A DNA stretch of 64,000 bases from Fragilariopsis cylindrus CCMP1102 (taxonomy: Eukaryota; Bacillariophyta; Bacillariophyceae; Bacillariales; Bacillariaceae). Made by a program: the position numbers and the translations under genes. How positions within the stretch are numbered: position 1 is the first letter of the stretch; the number at the start of each line of letters is the position of its first letter. The notes below the pieces were generated by a model that saw only the letters and a list, made by a program, of their open reading frames with translations, was not told the origin of the DNA and did no database searches. This document shows positions 43,103 through 55,400 of this stretch, piece after piece. The stretch spans positions 310,001 through 374,000 of the forward strand of contig FMBT01000289.1 of the NCBI GenBank assembly GCA_900095095.1, in the 5' to 3' direction.

Positions 43103-44088
43103 TTGCTTCAAGCAATTAGCATGTAGATCATCACCTCTTTATATCATTGCTCATTTGTCATCACCAGTTGGTGTGCACTTTTTATACCCCTGGTAATACC
43201 CCCCATCCCCACCACCCTAGTACTAAACACACACAAGAAGCATGTTGCACATTTACCCAGTGCATTTGATACTGTATTTCAAGCACTCTGGATGGGAAGA
43301 TAATAAATAAGTAAGTTGGGATTATTGTACAACAAATTATTGTACGACAAATTGATTTCTGGCATAATTGTAACTTGCTCCACTGATATACAGACAAACA
43401 AAAACCCTCAGCTGTGTTATTCTACTAGGCATAAACTATTACTCAGAATAAGGCATTGGATCCAGAATTTTTGAATCCATTGTCCTGAGTTGAAGCACAG
43501 TAACTAGATATACACTACTTGTCCAACAGGCAGGTCCTGGATGGATCCGTGCACCTATTTTTACTGTGTAACCAGAGCCCACCCACGCACTACTGGTGTA
43601 GTGACACGGACTGTTTCTGTGGGAAAGCTAGTAAAGTGCCCCCTGTTGTGGAATCGATAACTTTGAGGAACTTGTTGGTCCACTAACCAACTAGTCCCTA
43701 GTAATAGTGCTAATCAAGGGCTTCTACATGGTGTAGGAAGTGCAGTTAGGTATGAGATCTCCATTGAGCTAATAGCACCAATCACCAAACACCAATCACC
43801 CATCAAATCAAGAGGACAAACCATGAAACAATGCGCACCAATCAGTTCAAAGGAAAATTCCGTTGGAAAATTCCGTTGATACATGTACCACTCAGGCCAA
43901 ATTGTCTCACAGATTGGTCAAAAAGTAACTAGTGTAAGCAATGGAACCCATACCACAGACATCACATCAACTTCTGGTCTGAAGCAGCTGTGATAAATTG
44001 AAGGAATTTTAAGTGTATAAACTTGCTTTTACAGAAAGAGATACATCCTAACATCTATATCTAACACTATAATAATAAAACTGACTAG

Positions 44089-44298
44089 TGATGAGATCCT
44101 CAAATCACTAGCACGCGGGACTAAACCAGTTACCCCGTTACTAGCTAAAACAGCGCAGCGACAACACCTCAACCACTTAATCAAGCAGATTGCCTATCCA
44201 GTGGAATAAGAGTTGCAATAGGAATGGCTAAGATAGATAGCTCATAATAACTTTAGACATTAGTTAATAACCAAAGTATACTATATCGTAGCTCAACA
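44089..44298 (+). repeat. 5' LTR
   Basis: 210 bp, begins TGATGAGATCCTC and ends GTAGCTCAACA. It is the same as 51090-51299 at every position I compared. Confidence 0.93.
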
Positions 44299-44578
44299 GT
44301 CTAAAGTTATATTGTCGCTTAAGCAACAACAAGAGACATTAAACAAGACAAAGACAACACGGTAGGCAAACAGCTAAAACAACACCGTACCGTAAAAAGA
44401 AACAGACAAAATCATTAACACCAGTTCAAATTGTGAAGACAAAAACACACAAGACAACAGACAGAACAAAGAAGCACCTCACGTGACATCGTATCAGTTA
44501 ACAAAAAGAACAAAAGAACAAGCGAAACGACGAAACAAGCACAGTACTTACGAGCACCTCACGTGACGTAAGCAATAG
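44299..44578. other. Retrotransposon 5' leader
   Basis: Untranslated leader between the 5' LTR and the open gag frame. It contains two copies of CGAGCACCTCACGTGAC-like sequence (44473-44488 and 44551-44567), a short direct repeat that might serve in expression or packaging. Confidence 0.5.
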
Positions 44579-45922
44579 TGGAAAGAGAAAACTCATCCAT
44601 CACAATATAAACAGACGCAAACAGATAAGACAAAAATCAAATCAACGACAACGACCACCATATTAAATTTAAATGAAGAAGAAGCAATTGATCTAACCGA
44701 CATTACTCGTAATAATGACAGTCAACCAACGCTAACCAGCATCACTCAAGCAAGAAGAGAGATTAGCAGACAATTACAAACAAGAGTATGTGCAGATCCA
44801 CAAACACAGGACCATGGACATTCCTACATCGTATGGAATAACAGTGACCGGCTGAAAAAGAAAGGAGTTTCCTCCCAAATCATACCACCGACCAATCCAG
44901 GAGTATACGGTGGCAACACACATCAGTTACTGGAGATCCACAAGACAGCGCAAATTGCATGGCGCCGGTACAAGTTAGCGCAAGCAGCAACCAAGAAAAT
45001 GATCATGCATGCATTCAAAGACTATCACTTCCTGGAACTTCAGGATGATAATGGAGACATTGTAGGGTATACTGCAATTGAACTATTCGACCACCTCTTG
45101 GACCAATACGTCCAGCCGGAGGATGTCGCGGACCAAGTTACAGCCTTACACAAGGTACTGGAACAAGAATATGATCCGAATGAAGCGCCACAAGTGTACT
45201 ACAAGACAGTACAAGATGCAAGGAATGCGCTAGATTCCTTAAATCAAACTATTGATGATGAAACACTCATCCGACATGGACTCAATCAGTTCAAGGAGCA
45301 CATTGATCTGAAACTAGACGTCAGGTCATGGAAACTACTCACACGAGCAGAAAAGACTTGGATTCGATTCAAGATGCATTTCACAAAGGCTATCAACGAT
45401 AACAAGAATGATACTGGTACACTTAAAGCAATTGGAATGGCCAATGCAGTGAAGCACCAAATTGAACAAGGCAAATTGAATCAGAAACTCCTAGCCCAAG
45501 CTACGTTCGAAGCAAATGCACGGATTGATGAGCTAGAAAATCATAATGCAGCCCTCATGGCATCGAAACAGCAAACAACACCACCACCTGCAACTGCAAC
45601 TGCAAACGACACAATCAGGGCATTAACTGAACGTCTCAACCTACTTGAGAGCAGCAAGAGTGAAGGTAATGGAGATGGAGGTGGAAATGGTGGCTACAGA
45701 GCACTAGGAAGCAACAACTTTCCCAAAAATGGAAAAGATGGAACCAGATCGCGTCGTCGATGGGACAATGATGAATACTGTTGGACGTGTGGATTTGATA
45801 TCAAACACAACAGTATGACCTGCAAGTACATCAAGGACGAAGCAGCCCATAAGAAGGAGGCGACAGCAACCAACACCATGGGTGGATCAACTCGAAACTT
45901 GCATTTACGATCTAACTTGTGA
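44579..45922 (+). CDS. Retrotransposon Gag
   Basis: The frame is open from just after a TAG at 44576 to TGA at 45922, but its first ATG is at 44999 (MIMHAFKDYHFLEL). Clear coding sequence precedes that ATG (EEEAIDLTDITRNNDS, then RREISRQLQTRV), so translation probably starts upstream in a way the sequence does not show: a lost ATG, a non-AUG start or splicing. The protein is helical and ends with a zinc knuckle YCWTCGFDIKHNSMTC (C-x2-C-x5-H-x4-C), one residue longer than the usual CCHC, and a basic tail. The pol frame follows directly after the TGA in the same phase. Confidence 0.8.
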   Translation, partial: WKEKTHPSQYKQTQTDKTKIKSTTTTTILNLNEEEAIDLTDITRNNDSQPTLTSITQARREISRQLQTRVCADPQTQDHGHSYIVWNNSDRLKKKGVSSQIIPPTNPGVYGGNTHQLLEIHKTAQIAWRRYKLAQAATKKMIMHAFKDYHFLELQDDNGDIVGYTAIELFDHLLDQYVQPEDVADQVTALHKVLEQEYDPNEAPQVYYKTVQDARNALDSLNQTIDDETLIRHGLNQFKEHIDLKLDVRSWKLLTRAEKTWIRFKMHFTKAINDNKNDTGTLKAIGMANAVKHQIEQGKLNQKLLAQATFEANARIDELENHNAALMASKQQTTPPPATATANDTIRALTERLNLLESSKSEGNGDGGGNGGYRALGSNNFPKNGKDGTRSRRRWDNDEYCWTCGFDIKHNSMTCKYIKDEAAHKKEATATNTMGGSTRNLHLRSNL

Positions 45923-47230
45923 TGGGGTTGGAGGAATAACAGTACAATTGAAATAGCACCAAATAAAAATAATAAAAATGAACCTATTAAACCAATTAAA
46001 CACTGTTATTCTTCGCGAACCAATACTAGTAAATATACTAAATCACTTGCAGCAATTATAGAAGATGTGGAATACATCAATGCAACAGCAGACTCCGGAG
46101 CGACCGGCCATTTCCTTCCAAATGATGATGACAAAGAAACCATTCATGACAAAATAAAAGTGATTTGTGCTAATAAACATACAATGGAATCAGTAGCAAC
46201 AACAAAATTAGATATCCCAGAAGTGTCAGAAGAAGCAAAAACAGCGCACCACTTCAACGAAATGGACACACCACTACTATCACTACCAGTATTGGCAGAT
46301 GATGGGTGTAAAATCGAATTAACAGAGGATAATATTGTGGTCAAGAAAAATAATAAAATAATATTAAAGGGAATTAGAGACAAAGTCTCAACACTTTGGA
46401 TGATACCAATCAAACACAGGAACAAAGCAAACATATTAGCACAACAACTCCCACCACTACCAACACACGCGGCCAACAGCGCATATCATCAACCAACAAT
46501 AGCAAAACTAATGGCATATCACAATGCGACCATCGGATCACTACCAGTAAAAACACTATGCAATGCCATAGACAATGATTGGTTAACGTCGTTCCCAGGC
46601 CTAACTAGTGCAGCCATTAGAAGACACCTGCCAAAATCAATATCAACAACAATGGGCCATCTGCACATGATTAGAAAAGGAATTAGGTCTACTACAAAGC
46701 CAACAATCAGTGAAATAATGAATGAAGAATTAGATCCAGAACCAGTGTTACCACCACCCATACGCATCATCAACAGACAGCATACTGTGGCAGTGGATAC
46801 AATACCATTTGAAGATTTAAAAGGAATAATAGCAACAGATCTCCCTGGAAGATTTCCAACGACTTCAGCTCAAGGCAATGCTTATGTCCTTGTGATGTAT
46901 GATTATGATTCAAACACCATCAATGCAGTAGCAATCAAAAACAGAAAAACAGCATCATTAGTCAAAGGTTACAATGAATTATTTGAAGATCTGAAGAAAG
47001 CTGGAATCAATCCAGTACTCCACCGATTAGATAATGAAACTTCAAAGGAATTGATATTGGAAATCGAAAAGAAAGGATTAGACTACCAAATAGCATCTCC
47101 AGGCGATCATAGATTAAACCATGCAGAAAGAGCAATCCAGACATTCAAAAACCACTTCATTGCAGTTCTATATGGATGTGACAGTACGTTCCCAGCAAAG
47201 CAATGGGATCGTATCATTAAGCAAGCAGTA

Positions 47231-48225
47231 GGCGTGTTCCGGCTCAACGCGGTTCTGTTTTGTGCAATAAAGGACAATCTGCGGACAGACGCCTGCCACA
47301 CGGGATTGGTTAACACGCGCTATGCAGTGAAGTACCATCAATCGGGCGGATTTTTAACTGTATGGTATCTCCTCAAACCATCTACAGTACCTAATCCTGT
47401 CGATTCTACACATTCCAAATTGTCGACAGGTCTAGGTCTTGTAGCACGATCTTGAGTACATCATACAGTTAAAAATTCGCCCAATCAACGTCGATTCAAA
47501 TTTTAAAAAATTATTATTCACCGCGCACCTATGCAGTAATAAGTGGAATATTCCTTTATATCAACATGAAAATGGGAATGTATTGAATCGAACCTCCATG
47601 GATATCGATCGAATTAACATACTCTTATGAGACGAAATATAGATATATGTACTGTTAATAGACACGAGAAAGTGCGGTTTATTTAGTGGAATCTTAAGTA
47701 CCTAAACTCTCTCTTAGTGAAGACACGAATAATATTTATTTTTCGAAAAAACACGTCCAATATGCCCGTTGATAATGGATCCTCTCTTAATATAACAATA
47801 ACAATAAAAATTATCTAATTAACTAATATATCACTAATAGAGACATCTGTAATATTCGATTAGGTCATACTCTATTATTTGATTTTTAATTTCCCTCTCT
47901 TATGCACCTCTTCCTGGCGATTCGAAATTTGCCTTCCAGTCATATATAACCTCATAGAATTTTCTCCAAACAACCAAATCACACCCAAACTTTTTTCCTC
48001 TCTTAACAGGACAAATATCTATATTTCTTCTTATAAGCGTATGTTAAATAGAGCGATATCCATGGAGGTTCGATTCAATACATTCCCATTTTCATGTTGA
48101 TATAAAGGAATTTTCCATTTCAATTCTTAATAATTTAAGAATTTTCCTGTCGCGAGCCTATCGCGCATTAGAAATTTTAGTCCCGAGTGTCCCTCAAAAG
48201 GCCACGTTGAGCTGGAACACGCCGC
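47231..48225. mobile_element. Nested inverted-repeat element in integrase
   Basis: 995 bp flanked by CAGTA at 47226-47230 and 48226-48230. Its ends are inverted: GGCGTGTTCCGGCTCAACG at the left and, read from the right, GGCGTGTTCCAGCTCAACG. Inside are further inverted arms: 47552-47607 with 48054-48109 (about 56 bp, starting TCCTTTATATCAACATGAAA), and a smaller pair at about 47343-47366 and 47464-47486 (GGATTTTTAACTGTATG and its complement). No transposase is encoded, so it is non-autonomous, and it looks like elements nested within elements. Confidence 0.8.
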
Positions 48226-48839
48226 CAGTAATGACATTGAATATGTGCAGGCCTTCCAGAATCAACCCAAAATTATCTGCCTATCAACAGGTATGGGGAA
48301 ACTTTGATTTCAACAAGACGCCACTAGCTCCACCTGGATGCAAAGTAGTGGTACATGAAAGAGCAATGGAAAGAGGAGCATGGGCATGTCACGGAGTAGT
48401 TGGTTACTACATAGGCCCGGCAATGAAGCACTACAGGAACTACATCAGTTACATCCCTGAAACAAAAGGCATCCGTACGACCAATACCATTGAATTCTTT
48501 CCAGAAAAAGTAGATATGCCAACAACAGCAACAACAGATCGCTTAGCAAGAGCAGCTGAAGATCTGGCTGAGATACTACAAGCACCACACCCAGCAACTC
48601 CATTCCTACAACAAGGCACAGTCGTCAACGACGCAATGGAGCAATTAAAAAAGATATTTACACCACCAACTAGAATTGAAACAGCAATGGCTGCACCAAC
48701 TCCAAGGGTGTTAGAAACTGCTGTAGCAGCTCCAAGGGTGGATGTAAACAACAACAACAACAACAACAACTGTAATCGTTCTCCAAGGGTGGTCAATAGA
48801 CCATCAACAGCACTGGATCGACTGCGAAACAGATTAGCC

Positions 48840-48912
48840 ACTAAATCAGTCCTTAATAGAGAAATAAACACTAAATCAGTGCGAAACAGTGGAATAAACA
48901 CTAAATCAGTGC
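48840..48912 (+). repeat. 30-bp minisatellite in Pol linker
   Basis: Unit AATAAACACTAAATCAGTGC recurs about three times in frame, giving TKSVLNREIN, TKSVRNSGIN, TKSVRFQPNS. It lies directly before the 58-bp duplication and may have promoted it. Confidence 0.75.
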
Positions 48913-49006
48913 GTTTTCAGCCAAATAGTGAAGGACCTAGCCAATTAAGGAATAAACACTAAATCAGTGCGTTTTCAGCCAAATAGTGAAGGACCTAGCC
49001 AATTAA
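48891..49006 (+). repeat. 58-bp tandem duplication causing frameshift
   Basis: 48891-48948 is repeated exactly at 48949-49006 (both start GGAATAAACACTAAATCAG). 58 is not a multiple of three; the first copy ends the frame at 48962 and the RT frame continues in the second. Confidence 0.9.
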
Positions 49007-51089
49007 GGACTAAACTATCGCGAATTGCAGAAAAAATATTACCACATTCGATTGGAACCAAGATTAGAAGATCATTCAAAAATAACAATCATATATCTAA
49101 AAAGAACAATCTAAATGGGGTTATCTCGTCATATGACAGCGACCGGAAGTACTACATGATAGAGTATGAAGATGGTGATTCAGAGGAACTACGACACAAG
49201 ACAGTAGAAAAATATATAGTTACAGCAAATACAGAAATGGACCATATGCAACGTCTTACAAGAAAAAGCCTACAAGCTAAAGCTGCAATCCACAAGACAA
49301 AAAGAGATGCAATGAAGATGGCATTCGACGCGTTCACTGATTCAAACCTACCCCTACATCACGCAATGCCGGTATTTGATGAAGTAACAGCCAAAATGTT
49401 AGAATACAGGCATCTAATCAATCACTCTGATCCAGAAATAAGAGCACAGTGGCAACTATCAGGGGCAAATGAATTCGGAAGGACCATGCAGGGAGTAGGA
49501 AAAACAAGGAAGAAAGAAGATAGAGTAGAAGGAACTGATACAATGCACTTAATTCACAAGAAAGACATCCCCAAGAACAAGAAAATCACCTATGCAAGAT
49601 TTGTCAGTGAAATCAGGTTACAGAAAGCAGAGATCCATCGTACACGAATGACAGCAGGAGGTGATCGACTAGACTATGAAGGAAAAACAAGTACTGATAC
49701 AGCAGGAATAGAAACAATCAAGATCCACCTAAACAGCACAATCTCAAGAGCAAAACTAGGAGCAAAATACTTATGCATTGATATTGGAAATATGTACTTG
49801 AATACAAAACTCCTATCACCAGAATACATGAAAATTCACAAAGATCTAATTCCAGAAGAAATCAAACAAGAATATAACACTGAAGCCTACACCGATGAAA
49901 ATGGATATGTCTATATGGAAATAACAGGAGCAATTTACGGGCTATCCCAATCTGGGTACCTTGCGAACCAAGATCTAATCAAAAACCTAGCACCATACGG
50001 ATACCATCCAGTGAAAAGAACTCCAGGTCTGTGGGAACACGAAACAAGAAAGACTACATTCACATTAGTAGTGGATGATTTTGGTGTACAATACTTCAAC
50101 AAAGATGATGCAGACCACTTAATCAACGCAATAAAAGCCAATTATCCAGTAAAAGTGGATTGGACTGGATCAAAATATATTGGAATAGATTTGGCTTGGA
50201 ATTATGAAAAAGGAGAAGTAATATTATCAATGAAAGGTTATGTAATCAAAGCACTGAAAGAATTTCAACACAAGAAACCAACCAAACCATTTGATGCACC
50301 AGCCAAGTTTCACCAACCAGAATTTGGACAAAAAATACAGTATGAAAGACAAGATATATCAGAAAAATTATCACCAAAACAAATAAAAACAATACAAGAA
50401 GTGTGTGGAAAGTTCCTGTACACAAGCAGAGCAATTGATGGGACCATGCATCATACACTGAATGAATTATGCATTGCAGCAACAAAAGGAACACAAGAAA
50501 CACAAGATGCATTAGAATACTTCCTAAATTACTGTGCAACTCATCCTGAAGCAGAGATCATCTACAGAGCAAGTGACATGATATTAACAGTCGACAGTGA
50601 TGCAGCCTATCAAGTAGCACCAAAATCAAGAAGCAGAGCATCAGGATACCACTATCTAGGAGATATGGATGGATTACTGTTCAATGGAGCAGTTTTCATT
50701 TTAGCAAAAGTAATAAAAGCAGTCATGCAATCAGCAGCAGAGGCAGAATGTGGTGCCCTGTACATGAATGCAAAAGAAGTAATGCCAATGAGAACAACAT
50801 TAGAAGAATTAAAACATCCACAGCCACCAACACCAATGAGAACAGACAACAGCACAGCCGATGGAATAATGAACAAGACAGTTAAACAGAAAGCATCAAA
50901 GTCAATGGACATGAGATTTTACTTTGTACAAGACAGAGTAGAACAGAAACAACTCAAAGTGTTCTGGGCACCAGGAGAAATCAATCTAGCAGACTACCAA
51001 TCAAAAGTACAACCAACATCAGTACACAGAGCACTAAGACCAATATACCTATATGAAAAAGGCAAAAGCCCAGCTACACTGCAAGGGTG

Positions 51090-51299
51090 TGATGAGATCC
51101 TCAAATCACTAGCACGCGGGACTAAACCAGTTACCCCGTTACTAGCTAAAACAGCGCAGCGACAACACCTCAACCACTTAATCAAGCAGATTGCCTATCC
51201 AGTGGAATAAGAGTTGCAATAGGAATGGCTAAGATAGATAGCTCATAATAACTTTAGACATTAGTTAATAACCAAAGTATACTATATCGTAGCTCAACA
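51090..51299 (+). repeat. 3' LTR
   Basis: 210 bp, same sequence as the 5' LTR. Its first 121 bases are the C-terminal 39 codons and stop of Pol. Confidence 0.93.
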
Positions 51300-51304
51300 A
51301 CTAG

Positions 51305-52484
51305 ATATTTTATTAATATAACAATACTAGACTATACTGTACTATTCATTTAGCTCATACTCTATTTTTTGCTTTGTAATCCTCATCTCTTATGCACCTC
51401 TTGTGGCGATTCGAAATTTGCCTGCTATTCCTAATATACAACCTCATTGAATTTTCAATATCTGTACTTTGTCTTACAAGTTTGTAGGTTCAATTAATAA
51501 CATTCCCATTGTCATGGTGATGGGATAATTTCTTATTTAGATTCTTCAATGGTTTTTTTCAAGAGGTATCATCGTGTGAGGTTCAAGAAAATAACATGTC
51601 AACAAAAGGTGCTTTTTTCAGTATATATGCTTCCTCTTCTTGCCGTGCAGTAGACAAGAATAGTAGACATACTTACTTGTGTATAAATTCTGAATCAAGT
51701 GATGCTTTTCACAGGAAAATTTCCAGTGCACTCTGATGTTTTTCTTCTATTCTCTACTACACTGTATAGAAACATCATAGTGTTGTTTATGTCACCAATT
51801 GGGTACCCCCAGCAGTCATGTACATGGAATGTCTAAAGCACACATTTGCATGTGACTTTTTAATATAGCGTACTAGGCATGGCTCATATTAAATGCATAG
51901 AGAAGGCTGATTATCAGCCTGATGTACTAGACCTTTAAAACTGATTGTTGATATGCAATAATTGCGAACCCTACCTGGTATGGTGTCATGCGTACAAAAA
52001 TAAACGATTCAATACCTGAATTGGGAGAATATCAATATCATCTCATGTCCCTAATATGTTTGGAAGACTCAGAATGCAATATCTTATAACTGCACTAGTG
52101 CAAGGTGGATACAGTTGCTGCACAACTCTTAGCAATACACCTTTCTTCCTAAAATAATGTCGCTCCATCTAAAATTGACTAGTTCGACTCTTCTAAAATG
52201 TATTGCTCTCATACCGTTTTTGAACTACAGTAGTACATGTACTTCGACATCACAAGAAAGCAAATAAAGAGTAAAGAAGCTATTATTCCAAGGACGATGA
52301 TTATGATTCTACCGAGGAGCGAAAGAAAAACGACGACGACGACGTATGAAAGCGAAGGCAGTTACTACTATTAGTCAAGCGGGGAATGCAAGTGCGTGTG
52401 CATTTGGTATTATTTGATTATAGTATTATAGTCGATACTTTTTATAATTATATTATTTAAGAGCTGGGTTACTTCGTTCATTCA
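51305..52484. other. Intergenic with element remnant
   Basis: At about 51350-51535 sequence resembles the right half of the nested element in the retrotransposon (CTCATACTCTATT, CTCTTATGCACCTCTT, GGCGATTCGAAATTTGCC, AACATTCCCATT), so it is a diverged copy of the same family. The remainder is AT-rich without genes up to the giant gene's stop codon. Confidence 0.55.
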
Positions 52485-55400
52485 TTATCCCAAGTATTCC
52501 GCCGATAGTCGGTTTGTGACAGCTTCCGATATTCGTTTACCAATTTCAGCTTCCAGAACCTTGGCAACATCATCCCCACCAGTGGCGATCTGAACGAACA
52601 CCTTTGAAAGACTACCGATATCGGACGCTGTATGAACTTTTCCGTTCGCTGACGCCCTTGCAATCTGCTGCAGCTGGGACGTGTCAGTTCCTCCACCAAA
52701 TCCAATCACATGGAGTTCTACATTATTAAGTGCGGCAAATGTATTTGCTGCAGCAATCGAATCACCTGCACAACCATCACTCATAAAGATAATCACAGGC
52801 GTGTGCGATGATGGTGTCTTTTGGGTAAGATCGCATGCGAGTAAGGCCGCAGGTAAAAAGCAGGTACTACAGCCTCCGCTATATCCCAATTCTGCGGGTG
52901 CATTGACGATGTTCTGCAGTTGACATGTTACTCTTGCGCCACCGTCGAATTGAACAACTGAGACCAAGTCAGAATCACGTTGCCTCTGTCGACGGCTTTG
53001 CATGAACTTGTTATAGACAGAGACGACACCCGCCCACTCATATTGCATCGATCCGGATTCATCCAGTACGAAGATGTTATGTTTATTGGCATCACTAGTT
53101 ATACCATTGGCTGAACGAACTTGTGTTGCACTTTTAGGAACCAATGGGACCAATGTAACTTCCCGTTCATCAACGTTTGAGGGATGTGCATTGTAGGTTT
53201 TGCTGAGATTTTCCTCGAATTGTTCTGTAGAGATAGGATCAAAAGAACAAACAAATAAATCAATGTCTTTCTTCAGAACTTTTTCTACCACAGAATCGAC
53301 CGTCAGGCCCAACGGATGCCGAACCGCATAGCTATCAAGATTTTGTGTTAATGTACTTTTGGCTGCAAAACCATGAGCCGGTGCATCTGTGAGCAGCAAA
53401 ATAGCTTTAATCTTTCCTTCCCAGTCGCCAGTAGAATTCCATTCTACACAATGTTGAATAGCACCAAGATGATCCTCTGCCAAGTCCGCACCACCAGAAG
53501 TTGATGCTGTGAGAGTATTGACAAACTGAAGTACGTCGTGCGTGTTTTCACTAAAATGTGAATTCCCATCGAAACACTTTGAAACAAATTGCCCATCGCC
53601 ATCATCGATATCTTTAAAACCTAAAATACCAACTCGAAGCTTGAATACTGTATCTGGGAATCGTACTCCAAGCTTTGCAAGTATTGAGTTCGACCCAGTC
53701 AGTAGGGACTGTATTGTAGAAGCTATACTGGGCCCATACGCAGTCATGCTTCCGGTCACATCGATCGCAAATGCAAGATCAAGATCCATTTCTCCAACGA
53801 TCGTCTTCTTCATATTTAGGTACAATTCTTTCAGTAATTCCTTCGCATGCCGATCATTTGAATCAAGCAAAGCATCAAAATACCGATGCGTTGCTTTATC
53901 TTGTTCTTTTGCTGTCGAAAGATTCATCTCGATAGACGCATACTTATCTTCGAGGGATTTCTTTCGAGCATCGCATAGTCTTGCGTAGAATTCTTTTCTT
54001 GGCCAATTATCACTTAAACCACAATTAATTCCGAAATCATTTTCCAAATCTTTGTCCAAGAGAATGATATCATAAGATCCCTTTTTACCCTGACGCGCTG
54101 TTCGCCCTTGAATCTGAATCTCTTCACTCATGTCAGACGAGAGGAAGGTTTGGATAACATGAACCCCGCCACTTTTTTCTAAGGCCTCATCCTTGCAGAA
54201 GAAATCAGTCCCACGCCCAAAGACGGCTGTACATATAGTAACTTGGCCTGTTGTAGCAGCCTTACTGATAACGAATTCCTTTTCGTTTGCACTCTTGTCT
54301 TCAGTAAGTATTTCCTTCTTTCGTCCAAGCTTTCGATAGAAGGCACTAGAAGTATATTCTTTGAGCCTTTTCGAATCCTTGAAGAAGACGATAACAGCAC
54401 GTTTGTGCTTTGTAGAAACGTTCGAAATTTCCTCTGTGATCTTCCGAAAATAATCACTTGCTCCTTTTTCGATCGATACACCTTCCCCGGCCTTGTCAAA
54501 ACTAAAATTTGCTTTCCCGTACACAGAGGGGATGTATAGATATTGATTCACACCATATTTCTGAAGCACGTCCTTCTCATAGTCGCTCATCACTTCCAGC
54601 GTGCCACTGACTCCTAGAATTCTCGTCGGCTTGATATTAGCGTAAGAAAATTGCCCACATGAGATTGGCATCGTCAGCACTTGTGACAGCGTAGAATTTT
54701 TGTCCTTCAAATTCCCGTTGTCGGCTTCCTTCATATATGCAAAGACTGTTCTATACCCGTAGGTGACATTGTAACAAATAGTATCCTGCACTTTGTATCC
54801 AATCTGATCGGAATTGGGATCCAAGTGGTAAAATGGTTCATCGTCAACACGCCGAACTTGATCTAGCATTAGAGCAATCTCATTTTCTAACAAGAAGTCG
54901 TATCCGGAAACCTTCGCCTTAAGAGATTTGTATTCAGGCATCGCCTTGATATCACCCAAGCGTAGCCTTTTCTTGCCTAACTTGTACGATTCCCAAATTC
55001 GTTTCAATATTGATGCAATTTCTGGTTCCTTTAATTGTACAACTTGGTTGTACGTTTCTGTGAATTGATTTTGCAACCAAAAGAACAGAGAATTTTGAAG
55101 AAAGTTTTGTGAGATTTCGTGCCACGATAGAGGTTGAGCAATTACAAATTACAGACAATATGGATATACTTACGACCGTAAAATTCTGCTCCAAAAAATA
55201 CGTCGACTTCGTCAACTAGCAAAATTTCTTCCTTGGATTCTTTCTTCGATCGTTGATTTGTGGATACTGCGCCCTTTCGTTTGGGGCCCTTTCGTTTATC
55301 GGGTGACGTTCTCCTGGTCCTGGTCCTGCTACTAACAGTATCGGGTGCTTCGTACGTTGAGATGCTGGTATCCATGGGATCACCTTCCTGGCGATCACGC

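Larger units (their letters stand above)
41600..44083. other. Gene-poor region with small tandem repeats
   Basis: AT-rich DNA before the retrotransposon. A 69-codon ORF (41713-41922, -, ATG start, basic end) is the only weak gene candidate. Two tandem duplications are listed separately. Otherwise no coding, RNA or transposon signal recognised. Confidence 0.45.
45923..51210 (+). pseudogene. Retrotransposon Pol, interrupted
   Basis: In the gag phase the frame runs on past TGA 45920-45922 into protease (ADSGATGHF near 46085) and integrase (VAVDTIPF, HRLDNE, HAERAIQTFKNHF). At 47230 integrase is cut by a 995-bp insertion and resumes at 48231 in the phase that excision would restore. A Pro/Asn linker follows. 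A 58-bp tandem duplication (48891-49006) shifts the frame, after which RT (ICIDIGNMYLNTK-type palm, VVDDF) and RNase H (TVDSDAAYQ, SAAEAECGALY, RTDNSTADG) continue to 51210. The last 40 codons lie inside the 3' LTR. It cannot make full Pol now unless parts act separately. Confidence 0.88.
44084..51304 (+). mobile_element. Copia-type LTR retrotransposon with 5-bp TSD
   Basis: The element proper spans 44089-51299 and is flanked by ACTAG at 44084-44088 and 51300-51304. It has 210-bp direct LTRs beginning TG and ending CA, a Gag with a zinc knuckle, then protease, integrase, reverse transcriptase and RNase H in the Copia (Pseudoviridae) order. The RT active site is VVDDF rather than YVDD. The two LTRs look identical by eye, so the insertion is recent. 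The coding region is nevertheless broken: an in-frame TGA after gag, a 995-bp insertion in integrase and a 58-bp duplication before RT. No clear primer-binding site was recognised after the 5' LTR. Confidence 0.92.
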
